DNA of 64,000 bases from CAYRPN01 sp964426135. GTDB taxonomy: Bacteria; Planctomycetota; Phycisphaerae; Phycisphaerales; Phycisphaeraceae. The translations under genes were made by a program, and so were the position numbers. The notes beneath the pieces are model-generated. The model saw only the letters and a program-made list of their open reading frames with translations, had not been told where the DNA came from and did not search any database. Where the stretch lies: NCBI GenBank assembly GCA_964426135.1, contig CAYRPN010000004.1:1-64000 (forward strand). Reading direction: 5' to 3'. Positions 25,579-33,251 of this stretch are shown piece after piece (position 1 is the first letter of the stretch; every line of letters starts with the position of its first letter).

Positions 25579-26871
25579 ATGAGACAACGCACGGTCATCA
25601 CGGGCATCGGCTGGGTCACGCCGCTGGGTCACGACATCGAAACAGTCTGGGCGGCGCTGCTGGCGGGCAAGAGCGGCATCGGGCCCACGACGAACTTCGA
25701 CGCCTCGACATTTCCCACCACGTTCTCCTCGCAGGTGAAAAACTACGATTATCGCCCGCTGGTCACGCAGGCGCAGTCGCACGAAGGCATCAGCCCGAAC
25801 ACCGGCTTCGCCCTGGGCGCCGCGGCACAGGCATGGCGCAGCGCGGGGCTGGACAAGCTGGCGACCTTGAACCGCGAGCGGATGGGCATCTACCTCGGCA
25901 GCGGCGAGGGCGTGCTCGACCACGAGAATTACTTCGCCGCCAACCTCGCCGGTTGGAACGCCGAGGCTCGCGCCGTGGACACCGTCCGCTGGGCTCGCGA
26001 GGCGGCTGAGCGCATGAAGCCGCTGCGGGAAATCGAGCAGGAACCGAACATGCCGCTGAGTCACCTGGCGCTGGAGTTCGGCGCGCAGGGCCCCAGTTAC
26101 AACTGCCTGACCGCGTGTGCCGCCAGCACGCAGGCGATCGGCGAGGCGACGGAGATTCTGCGCCGCGGCGATGCGGATGTGATGATCGCCGGCGGGGCGC
26201 ACACGATGATTCATCCGCTGGGGGTCACCGGCTTCAACCGGCTCACCGCACTTTCCACGAGGAACGACAATCCGTGCGGAGCAAGCCGGCCGTTCAGCGC
26301 CGACCGCGGCGGATTCGTGCTCGGCGAAGGCGCGGGCATCGTGATCATCGAAACGCTGGAGCATGCCGCCGCCCGCAACGCGACCATCCTGGCGGAGATC
26401 ACCGGCTACGGCTCGTCCGCCGACGCCTATCGCATCACCGACATGCACCCGGAAGGACGCGGCGCCGCGGTGGCGATGAAGATGGCGCTCGACGACGCCC
26501 GAGTGCGAACCAGCGACATCGACTACATCTCCGCCCACGGCACCGGCACGAAGGAAAACGATTCCACGGAGACCAACGCGATCAAGCGCGTCTTCGGCGA
26601 CGATGCGAAAAAAGTGCCTGTTTCCTCGGTCAAAAGCATGCTGGGCCACCTCATCGCCGCCGCCGGCGCGGTGGAACTGATCACCTGCGTGCTGGCGATC
26701 CGCGATCAGGTGCTGCCGCCGACGATCAACCTGCAGAATCCCGATCCCGAGTGCGACCTGGACTACGTCCCGAACGTGGCTCGCAAAGCGAAGGTGGATG
26801 TCTGTCTGAGCAACAGCTTCGGCTTCGGCGGACAGAATGACACGCTGGTGGTGCGCAGGTGGGTGGGGTGA
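25579..26871 (+). CDS. fabF: Beta-ketoacyl-ACP synthase II
   Basis: Condensing enzyme of fatty-acid elongation. It is 430 residues long. The catalytic triad is intact: Cys180 in LTACAAST, His320 in HGTGTKEND and His357 in KSMLGHLIAA, plus the C-terminal FGFGGQN loop. The N-terminus VITGIGWVTPLG is typical. No ACP or other fab genes are adjacent, so this may be an accessory KAS II or one used for a specialised lipid; sequence alone does not decide. The -10-like TACACT six bases before ATG suggests its own leaderless promoter despite the short distance to the helicase gene. Confidence 0.92.
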   Translation: MRQRTVITGIGWVTPLGHDIETVWAALLAGKSGIGPTTNFDASTFPTTFSSQVKNYDYRPLVTQAQSHEGISPNTGFALGAAAQAWRSAGLDKLATLNRERMGIYLGSGEGVLDHENYFAANLAGWNAEARAVDTVRWAREAAERMKPLREIEQEPNMPLSHLALEFGAQGPSYNCLTACAASTQAIGEATEILRRGDADVMIAGGAHTMIHPLGVTGFNRLTALSTRNDNPCGASRPFSADRGGFVLGEGAGIVIIETLEHAAARNATILAEITGYGSSADAYRITDMHPEGRGAAVAMKMALDDARVRTSDIDYISAHGTGTKENDSTETNAIKRVFGDDAKKVPVSSVKSMLGHLIAAAGAVELITCVLAIRDQVLPPTINLQNPDPECDLDYVPNVARKAKVDVCLSNSFGFGGQNDTLVVRRWVG

Positions 26872-26874
26872 GGA

Positions 26875-26972
26875 TGATTTCGGATTGCAGGTTTGAGATT
26901 TCACATTTCAGATTTGAGATTTCAGATTTCAGATTTCAGATTTCAAATTTCAAATTTCAAATTCTCACCACG
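26875..26972. repeat. Heptamer array GATTTCA/GATTTGA/AAATTTC
   Basis: About a dozen 7-bp words of the GATTTCA type run from the fabF stop to the stop of the zinc-ribbon gene on the other strand, so the array sits between two converging genes. Confidence 0.8.
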
Positions 26973-27375
26973 CCAGCATTCCCTTCAGCCCCAGAACCGA
27001 CAGCACCAGGATCAGCACGCCGACGATGGCGATCGCCACCGCAAACAGCGCCCGTCTGCGTTGCGGAGATCGCTTGCGCGGGTTGTTCAGATCCTCATCT
27101 GACTCAACTTCCAGCTTCTCGAACCGCGCGGGATCGACCGGCTCCACCAGCATCTGCTCCACCACCAGCATCTGCCCGCATTGCTCGCACCGGCCGGCGT
27201 CGAAGGGCATGCCGCGGCTGTCCCGCCCGGCGTGCTTGTGGCTGCAGAACGGACACTTGAACCAGACGGAACCGGGCTCGAACCAGTAGCTGAGAATGTC
27301 GAACCGTTCGCCGCACTCGGGGCAGCGCGGCCCACTCAGATTCCACAGCGGATAGTTGCACTTGCGGCAGCGCAT
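26965..27375 (-). CDS. Zinc-ribbon protein with C-terminal membrane anchor
   Basis: A 136-residue protein of unknown role. It has four CxxC pairs: Cys3/Cys6, Cys18/Cys21, Cys41/Cys44 and Cys63/Cys66, spaced as two zinc ribbons (MRCRKCNYPLWNLSGPRCPECG and CPFCSHKH...GRCEQCGQ). A basic stretch NPRKRSPQRRR (98-108) precedes one membrane segment (110-131). The positive charges suggest the ribbons lie in the cytoplasm. Proteins beginning with a YPLWNLSGPRCPECG-like motif are frequent in planctomycetes, but I cannot assign a function. Confidence 0.75.
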   Translation of the reverse strand: MRCRKCNYPLWNLSGPRCPECGERFDILSYWFEPGSVWFKCPFCSHKHAGRDSRGMPFDAGRCEQCGQMLVVEQMLVEPVDPARFEKLEVESDEDLNNPRKRSPQRRRALFAVAIAIVGVLILVLSVLGLKGMLAW

Positions 27376-27435
27376 GACGCCATCATCCCGTGCGGCACAA
27401 CTGCGAGCAAAGGGCGCCGTGGCGAATGCCGTCCA

Positions 27436-27571
27436 TTAGCCCCGGGCTCCGCCCGGGGACGATCCACCTTGCGCGCTCGGCCGGTGTTTCGCTCAAATCG
27501 AGACGACCCTCATTCCTCAAGAACATGAGGTGACGTGTGGTGCTTTGTCCCCGGGCGGAGCCCGGGGCTAA
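27436..27571. repeat. Inverted pair of TTAGCCCCGGGC palindromes (family F)
   Basis: The left half, with arms GCCCCGGGC and GCCCGGGG, is at 27436-27458. Its inverted partner ending GGGGCTAA is at 27549-27571. An equivalent pair lies at 44894-45013 and a single half lies within scpA at 8322-8344. Confidence 0.85.
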
Positions 27572-27638
27572 TGGTCATCGACGCACCTGCGGTGCCAGCC
27601 TTGATCGCTTCTTGACGCCTCGGCGCAACGCGGTGAAC

Positions 27639-28127
27639 ATGGACACTCGTACCATGACGCGTTCCGCTCTCATCCTGATCTCACTCCTGCTCGCCACCGG
27701 CTGTGACCGCGGCGGCGATGATTCGCTCGACGCCTTTCGCGAAAAGTGGTACGCGTCCGTCAACCAGCGGCAGCCCGAACTGCTCTACGACCTGCTCGAC
27801 GCCAAAGGCAAGCGGTTCATCGATGTGCAATTGGAGACGCTGCGCGGCCTCGATGCGGAGAAACAGAAAGTGGTGATCAACTGGCTGGGCGGCGATCGCG
27901 TGAACAACCTGCACGAACTGAACTCCGCGCGCTTTTTCGGACTGCTCTGGCGGAAGGTGACCGACGATCAGCCGCCGAAGATGGTGATCGAGGCGCAGGG
28001 CGAGCAGGGCGCGTACATGGTGCTGAACCTGAAGGACCAGAGCCAGCGCATCGAGTTGAAGATCGAAGGAGGCCGCTGGGTCTGGGCGCTGCCGGAGCAG
28101 CGCTTCGCGGCGCCGACGAAGAAGTGA
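27639..28127 (+). CDS. Small lipoprotein of unknown function
   Basis: A 162-residue exported protein. Residues 1-22 form a lipoprotein signal (MTRSALILISLLLATGC; lipid-bearing Cys22). The mature part has an alpha/beta look with AFREKWYASVNQRQPELLYDLLDAKGKRF, possibly an NTF2-like fold; this is a guess from the helix pattern only. Longer frames to 27537 run through a repeat palindrome, so ATG 27639 is preferred; ATG 27654 is also possible. It is followed by repeat element D2, then radA. Confidence 0.65.
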   Translation: MDTRTMTRSALILISLLLATGCDRGGDDSLDAFREKWYASVNQRQPELLYDLLDAKGKRFIDVQLETLRGLDAEKQKVVINWLGGDRVNNLHELNSARFFGLLWRKVTDDQPPKMVIEAQGEQGAYMVLNLKDQSQRIELKIEGGRWVWALPEQRFAAPTKK

Positions 28128-28144
28128 AACGGCGCGGCCTTACC

Positions 28145-28233
28145 GTAGGGTGCGTCAAGGCTCGGCGCGGACGCACCACGGTGATCGGAGGCGCAACACG
28201 GTGCGTCCGCGCCGAGCCTTGACGCACCCTACG
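28145..28233. repeat. Double-hairpin element, copy D2
   Basis: Stems GGTGCGTC/GACGCACC at 28149-28177 and 28200-28228, with loops AAGGCTCGGCGCG and CGCGCCGAGCCTT. The ends are TAGGGTG and CACCCTA. It is nearly identical in its arms to D1 (15876-15962), while the inner spacer differs. Confidence 0.85.
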
Positions 28234-28303
28234 CGGGAGCCCGTCCCAAGCCACCGATCCCCGCTTTCCGCAACCGTATTTCGATCGCATTCCCCACCCT
28301 TCC

Positions 28304-29971
28304 ATGGCCAAGCCCCGGACGCAATTCATCTGTCGAAGCTGCGGCGGCGTGCAGTCACGCTGGATGGGCAAATGCCCCGACTGCGGCGAGTGGGACTCGC
28401 TGGAGGAATACCGCGCCCCCGCCGGCGCCGGGGCCGACAAAGACCGCCAGCGCGGCGACGCGCCGGTCGCCACCGCGTCCGACGCCGTGCCGCAGGCGGT
28501 GCCCATCACGCAGGTCGATCAGACCCTCGTCACCCGCATCGCCACCAACATCGGCGAACTCGATCGTGTGCTGGGAGGCGGTGAGGAAAAGGGCCAAGGG
28601 CCAGGGGCCAAGGGCCAAGGGGAAGAAACCGAGACCAATCCGAAATCCGAAATCCGAAATCCGAAATCCCTTGGCCCTCGGCCCTCGGCCCTCGGCCCTT
28701 CCCCCCGCGGCCTCGTTCCCGGCTCCGTCGTCCTCGTCGGCGGCGATCCGGGCATCGGCAAATCCACGCTGCTCCTGCAGGCTGCCGATCAGCTCTCCCG
28801 CCAGGGCAAGCGCGTGCTCTACGTCACCAGCGAGGAATCCGCGCAGCAGACGCGGCTGCGCGCCAGCCGCCTCGGCGCCGCCAGCGACAATCTTTATGTG
28901 CTCGCCGACACCAACCTCGCCCGCATCATCGAACAGACCCGGCAGGTAAATCCCGTGGTCGTCGTGATCGATTCGATCCAGATGATTTACAAGGGCGATC
29001 TTCCCGCCGGCCCCGGCAGCGTCACGCAACTCCGCGCGTGCGCCACGGAACTGGTCTACCTCGCCAAGGCCACGGGCATCGCGGTGTTTCTCGTCGGGCA
29101 CGTGACGAAGGAAGGGACGCTGGCGGGACCGAAGCTCCTGGAGCACATGGTGGACACGGTGCTCTATTTCGAAGGCGACCGCTACCACAGCCACCGCATC
29201 GTCCGCGCGATCAAGAACCGTTTCGGCACCACGCTCGAAGTCGGCCTGTTTGAAATGAGCGACGCCGGCCTGCGCGAGGTGCGCGACGCCGGCGGCCTGC
29301 TCGCCGCCGAATATCGCGCCATGGCGGGCAGCGTGATCTGCCCCGTCATGCAGGGCACGCGCTGCCTGCTCGTGGAGATTCAGGCGCTGACCGCCAATTC
29401 CATCCTCGGCTCCGCCAAGCGAAAAGTCAGCGGCCTCGACGCCAATCGCCTGGCCATGCTCATCGCCGTGCTGGAGAAGCGCGGCGGCCTGCGACTGGCG
29501 GATCAGGATGTTTTCGCCAGCAGCGTCGGCGGGATGAAGGTGATCGAACCGGCGGCGGACCTCGCCATCGCCCTGGCGATCGCGGGCGCGCATCTGAATC
29601 GCTCGCTGGGGCCGATAAGCAGAGAAAAGGGCCTAGGGCCTAGGGCCAAGGGCCAAGGGGAAGAGAGAAGGCACGAAGGCACGGAGGCGCGAAGGTACGA
29701 GGACGCCGAGGCAAATCCGCAATCCGAAATCCGAAATCCGAAATCCCTTGGCCCTCGGCCCTTGGCCCCAGGCCCTCTGCTCACCGCCATCGGCGAAATC
29801 GGCCTGGGCGGCGAACTGCGCCACGTCTCCGGCCTGGAACAGCGCATCCGCGAGGCCCATCGCCTGGGGTTCAGTCATGTCATCTGTCCGCCCGTGTCGA
29901 TGAAAGCACCAGCAGGCTGCACGCTGATCCCCGTCGCCACGCTGCAACAGGCGATGGAGATGCTCAGCTAG
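28304..29971 (+). CDS. radA: DNA repair protein RadA with two in-frame repeat inserts
   Basis: RecA-related branch-migration helicase of recombination. It is 555 residues against the usual 450-460. The N-terminal zinc finger is Cys10, Cys13, Cys24, Cys27. Walker A GDPGIGKST is at 147-155, the KNRFG motif is at 304-308, and the Lon-like domain follows. The extra length is two inserts. Insert 1 is residues 94-136, placed exactly between LDRVLGGG and LVPGSVVLVGGDPG, which are contiguous in ordinary RadA. Insert 2 is residues about 441-492, between NRSLGPISR and LTAIGEIGLGGE. Both contain EKG-GP-AKGQGEE and SEIRNPKSLGPRP. All catalytic motifs remain intact, so the enzyme could still work if the inserts loop out. 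No clear ribosome-binding site is seen at ATG 28304. Confidence 0.95.
   Translation: MAKPRTQFICRSCGGVQSRWMGKCPDCGEWDSLEEYRAPAGAGADKDRQRGDAPVATASDAVPQAVPITQVDQTLVTRIATNIGELDRVLGGGEEKGQGPGAKGQGEETETNPKSEIRNPKSLGPRPSALGPSPRGLVPGSVVLVGGDPGIGKSTLLLQAADQLSRQGKRVLYVTSEESAQQTRLRASRLGAASDNLYVLADTNLARIIEQTRQVNPVVVVIDSIQMIYKGDLPAGPGSVTQLRACATELVYLAKATGIAVFLVGHVTKEGTLAGPKLLEHMVDTVLYFEGDRYHSHRIVRAIKNRFGTTLEVGLFEMSDAGLREVRDAGGLLAAEYRAMAGSVICPVMQGTRCLLVEIQALTANSILGSAKRKVSGLDANRLAMLIAVLEKRGGLRLADQDVFASSVGGMKVIEPAADLAIALAIAGAHLNRSLGPISREKGLGPRAKGQGEERRHEGTEARRYEDAEANPQSEIRNPKSLGPRPLAPGPLLTAIGEIGLGGELRHVSGLEQRIREAHRLGFSHVICPPVSMKAPAGCTLIPVATLQQAMEMLS
28583..28711 (+). repeat. In-frame palindromic short-word insert 1 in radA
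   Basis: A total of 129 bases: AAGGGCC heptamers (about 28589-28623), a centre of AATCCGA heptamers (about 28637-28668), then complementary TCGGCCC heptamers (to about 28700). The outer arms could pair. Translated, it gives 43 residues. Confidence 0.9.
29624..29779 (+). repeat. In-frame palindromic short-word insert 2 in radA
   Basis: AAGGGCCTAGGGCC-type words, then 8-bp GGCACGAA/GGCACGGA words, AATCCGA heptamers, and a closing TTGGCCC/TCGGCCC arm. About 156 bases (52 codons), with no frameshift or stop. Confidence 0.88.
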
Positions 29972-29979
29972 CGATGGCG

Positions 29980-30066
29980 GATTGAAAATTGAAAATTGAA
30001 AATTGCCAATTGCAAATTGCTTCAACCAACCGGAATCCGAGTCCGGGAATTTTCAATTTTCAATCC
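29980..30066. repeat. Inverted heptamer array GAAAATT / AATTTTC
   Basis: Three GAAAATT words from 29984, with relatives CCAATTG and CAAATTG, are followed at about 30046-30064 by complementary AATTTTCAATTTTC. The array straddles the start region of the next gene. Confidence 0.85.
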
Positions 30067-31356
30067 GCCTTGGCCGCCTTCCTCGTACTTCTGCTTCCAT
30101 GCAATCCCGCCAGCGCCCAGATTCTCCAGGCCAAATGGGTCGACGAATCCGAGGAACGCATCGACGAGATTCGCAAGGTGCCCGTGCGCATCCTCGTGCT
30201 GGACCGCGCCGGCGATCACGTGGCCGACGCACCGGTGCGCATCGAGCAGTTGCGGCACGCGTTTCCCTTCGGCCTGCGCATCACCGCCAAGTCCCTTGAA
30301 GCCGCGCCGGACAAGAACGCATTCCACAAGACGCCGGTGTGGCGCTGCTTCAATGCCGTCGCGCTGGACGCGCTGTCTCAGTGGCCGCGCACGCAGCCCG
30401 CGAAAGACCGCTGGGATTTCGAGGCGGTGGACCAGGCGATTCAATGGTCGCAGGATCGCAGCATGCTGGTGCGCTGGGGCGGCGTGGTCTCGGCGGATCC
30501 CGGCCGCATGCCGCAGTGGGCCGGTGGACTCAAGGGCGACGCGCTGCGGCTGGCGGTTGAAGGGCACACGCGGCAGGTGGTGCAGCGGTTCAACCGCAGC
30601 GTGGAGCAGTTCGACCTGATCGCGCATGCGATGGATCACGACGATCTGCAGCGCGAGTTGGGCGTGGCGGGCATTCGAAGACTGCACCAACTCGCCGAGG
30701 CGGACGCCCTGCACAAGCCGCAGGGCCGGTCGCGCAGCCAGGTGTGCCTGAAGTTCGAGGACTGCTTCTTCGGCGAACGCTTGTCGCGCACGGTGCAGCG
30801 CGTCATCAACGGCCGCGAGTCGTTCATTCCCGCCGACGCCGTCGCCGCGGAGATGCGCCTGCGCGGCTCCATTGTGGAAGCGCCGGTGACCCGCAGCGTC
30901 AAGGCCATGTGCGACACGGGGCTGCCTGTCGTCGTGACGGGATTGGAAGTGGCGGGGCCTTCGCCTGCGGCAGCGGCGATCAATCTGGAGACGGCGCTGC
31001 GGTCGATCTTTTCGCAACCGGGCGTTGCCGGCATCTACATCAACGGCCTGCGCGGCGACGAACTGAACGACCACGAAGCCGCGCTGATGGATGAGAAGGG
31101 GCAGCCGAACGAAGCCGGCGATCTCTTCGACGCCATGATCCGCAAGCACTGGTGGAGCGATTCGACGATCAAAGCGGATGAACTGGGCAACGTGCGCCAT
31201 CGCGTGTTTGCCGGCGCTTATCGCATCAGCGCCAGGCTGCCCGACGGCTCGACGATCGAAGTGGAAACTCTTTTGCCAGCCGGCTCGAAGGAAAAACTGA
31301 TCGTGCTGCAGGCGGTGGGAGCAGCGCCGGCGACGGTGGACGCGGAGAAGCCGTGA
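29989..31356 (+). CDS. Exported GH10-xylanase-like protein, catalytic residues apparently lost
   Basis: About 455 residues. The first in-frame ATG is far inside the conserved region (SMLVRW), so a TTG within the GAAAATT array, or another non-ATG codon just after it, must start the protein. A signal peptide (ALAAFLVLLLPCNPASA, about 28-44) follows. The domain after IRKVPVRILVLDRAGDHVADAPVRIEQLRHAFPFG resembles the N-terminus of planctomycete endo-1,4-beta-xylanases, and the rest follows the GH10 barrel order. Where GH10 has the acid/base Glu (V-N-E), this reads FDLIAHAMDHDD. Where the nucleophile Glu stands (TEFD), it reads VVVTGLEV. It may therefore bind sugars without cleaving them. Family call is moderate; loss of catalysis is inference. 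Confidence 0.55.
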   Translation: MKIENCQLQIASTNRNPSPGIFNFQSALAAFLVLLLPCNPASAQILQAKWVDESEERIDEIRKVPVRILVLDRAGDHVADAPVRIEQLRHAFPFGLRITAKSLEAAPDKNAFHKTPVWRCFNAVALDALSQWPRTQPAKDRWDFEAVDQAIQWSQDRSMLVRWGGVVSADPGRMPQWAGGLKGDALRLAVEGHTRQVVQRFNRSVEQFDLIAHAMDHDDLQRELGVAGIRRLHQLAEADALHKPQGRSRSQVCLKFEDCFFGERLSRTVQRVINGRESFIPADAVAAEMRLRGSIVEAPVTRSVKAMCDTGLPVVVTGLEVAGPSPAAAAINLETALRSIFSQPGVAGIYINGLRGDELNDHEAALMDEKGQPNEAGDLFDAMIRKHWWSDSTIKADELGNVRHRVFAGAYRISARLPDGSTIEVETLLPAGSKEKLIVLQAVGAAPATVDAEKP

Positions 31357-31495
31357 GATGCGGGAGCAGGTATAGCGAAAAGAGCGGGGCAAGCCCCGTC
31401 GCTAAACGGGGGCGTTCAACATTGCTCTTCATCCTTTGCGTCCTTCGTGCCTTTGTGTCCTTTGTGGATCTCTATGGCTCGTTCGATCCTGTCGT

Positions 31496-33112
31496 CTAAT
31501 TCAGCTTCTTTTTCATCTTCAAATCGTACTTCCCACCGGCGCTCACCTTCGTGTAAGCCGCGGCGCCCTCAGCGGGCTCGTTGCGATCGTAGATGTGCAC
31601 GTGTCCCTTGCCCATGACCTGCAGTGTTTCGCTGGTGACGATCGCGGCGGTGCTTTCGTCGATGCCCAAGCCCAGGAGCTGCGGGAACGTGCGCTTGAGC
31701 GCTTCCATGTCCTTGAAGCGGTTCCGCTGCGTGAAGTGCTGGTCGATCGCCGTGGCCCGCATGAAGCCGAAGCCGCGCTCGTAACCCTCCGCCATCATGT
31801 CGAGGTTGCCCAGCGGGTTGCCGCGCACGAGATACTCGCCCTGGATCGTCGCGCCGGCCGATGATCCGCCGATCGCTCCGCCGCGGGCGAGCACATCGTG
31901 CATTGCCTTGAGCGCGGGCGTGTCGTCGTAGCTGTCGACAAAGCGCCACTGCCTGCCGCCGCTGAACCAGATGCCGCCGGCTTTCTTCAACGCGTCCAGC
32001 ACCTTCGTTTCACCTGCTTCCTTGCGCGATGCGGCGTGAACGATGACGATGTTCTTCGCGCCCGCCGCCTGCAGCATTTTCTCCTCACCCGGATGCGCCG
32101 GCGGATTGTCGCCCAGCGCCGTGGGAATGACCACGATCGTCGCGTCAGGCCCGCCGCTGGCTTCGATGAACTTCGCCAGCGCGTCCCTGGGCGTACCGCC
32201 GCCGCCGACGATCACCAGCGTGCCGCCCACGCCCACCGGCGCCGGCAATTCGCGCGGCGGAAACGGCGGCGCGGCCCGCGCGATCGCCGCCCGGCTCAGC
32301 GCGATCAGGTCGGCGCTTTGCCCTTCCTTCAGCTCGATGAACTTCGCCTCGCGCGTCGCCGAGGCCGGCAAGCACACCGTCACCGTGGAACTGCCCGCGA
32401 TGCCGATGCTGCGCCCGCGCACCAGCATGGCGGTGCCTTCATCGATGCCGAAACCCACCAGCCCGGGATGCTGCGCCAAGGCAGCGATCAGCCGGCCCTT
32501 GCGATCGCGGGCGGCGAAGTGCTGATCGATAATCGCGCCGGTGACAAAGCCCAGGCCCGTGCCGATCGCCGGCTGCGGATTGCCGCTGCGAATCATCACG
32601 CGCGACATGATCGCGGCCCCGGCGCTGGTGCCCGCCACGATGCCGCCGCGCTGCAGCACCGCGCGAAACTCCTTCTCCGCCAGCGTGCCGACAAACGCCT
32701 TTTCCAGCCGCTCCTGCAGCCCGCCGTCGAAATAGACCATCGTCGCTTTCGTCAGCGGCTCGACGAACGCCTTGTCGTTCGCCCTGTCGCGGGAGATGGT
32801 GTGCAGCACGTCGACCTGCGAAAATCCCCTGTCTTTCCAGCTCTTGGCGATCTTCTCCGGATCGCACTTCTCTTCCGTGATGCCGGCGGTGGGCACCACG
32901 ACCAGCCTCGCCTTGTCGCCGCCGGCCGCCTTCAAAAGCTGCGGCGTCAGCGCCGCCGGCCATTCGCCGCCACCGTGGATCACGAGCAGGCCGGGCACGG
33001 GCTCGGCGATGGCGCTGTTCGGCGCGGCGGGGCCTGCCGCACCGGTCACGGCCCGCGACACCGCGAGAATCAAAAAGACGAGAAAGAACGAGAGGGTGCG
33101 GTGATGGCTCAC
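31496..33112 (-). CDS. Exported tandem cyanophycinase-like peptidase (family S51, two domains)
   Basis: A 538-residue protein with signal peptide 1-25. Two S51 domains are fused head to tail. Domain 1 (about 40-245) has nucleophile Ser163 in GTSAGAAIMS and the IIDQHFAARDRKGRL motif. Domain 2 (about 297-530) has Ser418 in GSSAGATIQG and AIDQHFTQRNR. Both keep GIDE. Family members cleave beta-linked aspartyl dipeptides or cyanophycin outside or inside the cell; here the signal peptide indicates export. Because both nucleophile elbows are intact, both halves may be active. The GTG start is preceded by TAGCAT plus six bases, and TTGTTC lies 17 bases further up. No cyanophycin synthetase is in the window. 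Confidence 0.82.
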   Translation of the reverse strand: MSHHRTLSFFLVFLILAVSRAVTGAAGPAAPNSAIAEPVPGLLVIHGGGEWPAALTPQLLKAAGGDKARLVVVPTAGITEEKCDPEKIAKSWKDRGFSQVDVLHTISRDRANDKAFVEPLTKATMVYFDGGLQERLEKAFVGTLAEKEFRAVLQRGGIVAGTSAGAAIMSRVMIRSGNPQPAIGTGLGFVTGAIIDQHFAARDRKGRLIAALAQHPGLVGFGIDEGTAMLVRGRSIGIAGSSTVTVCLPASATREAKFIELKEGQSADLIALSRAAIARAAPPFPPRELPAPVGVGGTLVIVGGGGTPRDALAKFIEASGGPDATIVVIPTALGDNPPAHPGEEKMLQAAGAKNIVIVHAASRKEAGETKVLDALKKAGGIWFSGGRQWRFVDSYDDTPALKAMHDVLARGGAIGGSSAGATIQGEYLVRGNPLGNLDMMAEGYERGFGFMRATAIDQHFTQRNRFKDMEALKRTFPQLLGLGIDESTAAIVTSETLQVMGKGHVHIYDRNEPAEGAAAYTKVSAGGKYDLKMKKKLN

Positions 33113-33118
33113 GATTGC

Positions 33119-33124
33119 ATGCTA
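33119..33124 (-). promoter_or_regulatory. -10 hexamer TAGCAT of a probable leaderless transcript (S51 gene)
   Basis: TAGCAT, then GCAATC, then the GTG start at 33112 on the minus strand. A -35-like TTGTTC is separated from it by 17 bases (33142-33147). This is the best complete promoter in the window. Confidence 0.55.
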
Positions 33125-33251
33125 CCGATGGGGTGTCGTGGGAACAATGAACGACAGGACCACCAGTGATGAAAGTATTCACGCCTGTCTCCGCGCCGAC
33201 ATCGCGCCTACCGTGCGGTTACTCTGTTGTGACCTTCCCTGGAGTTGCGCC

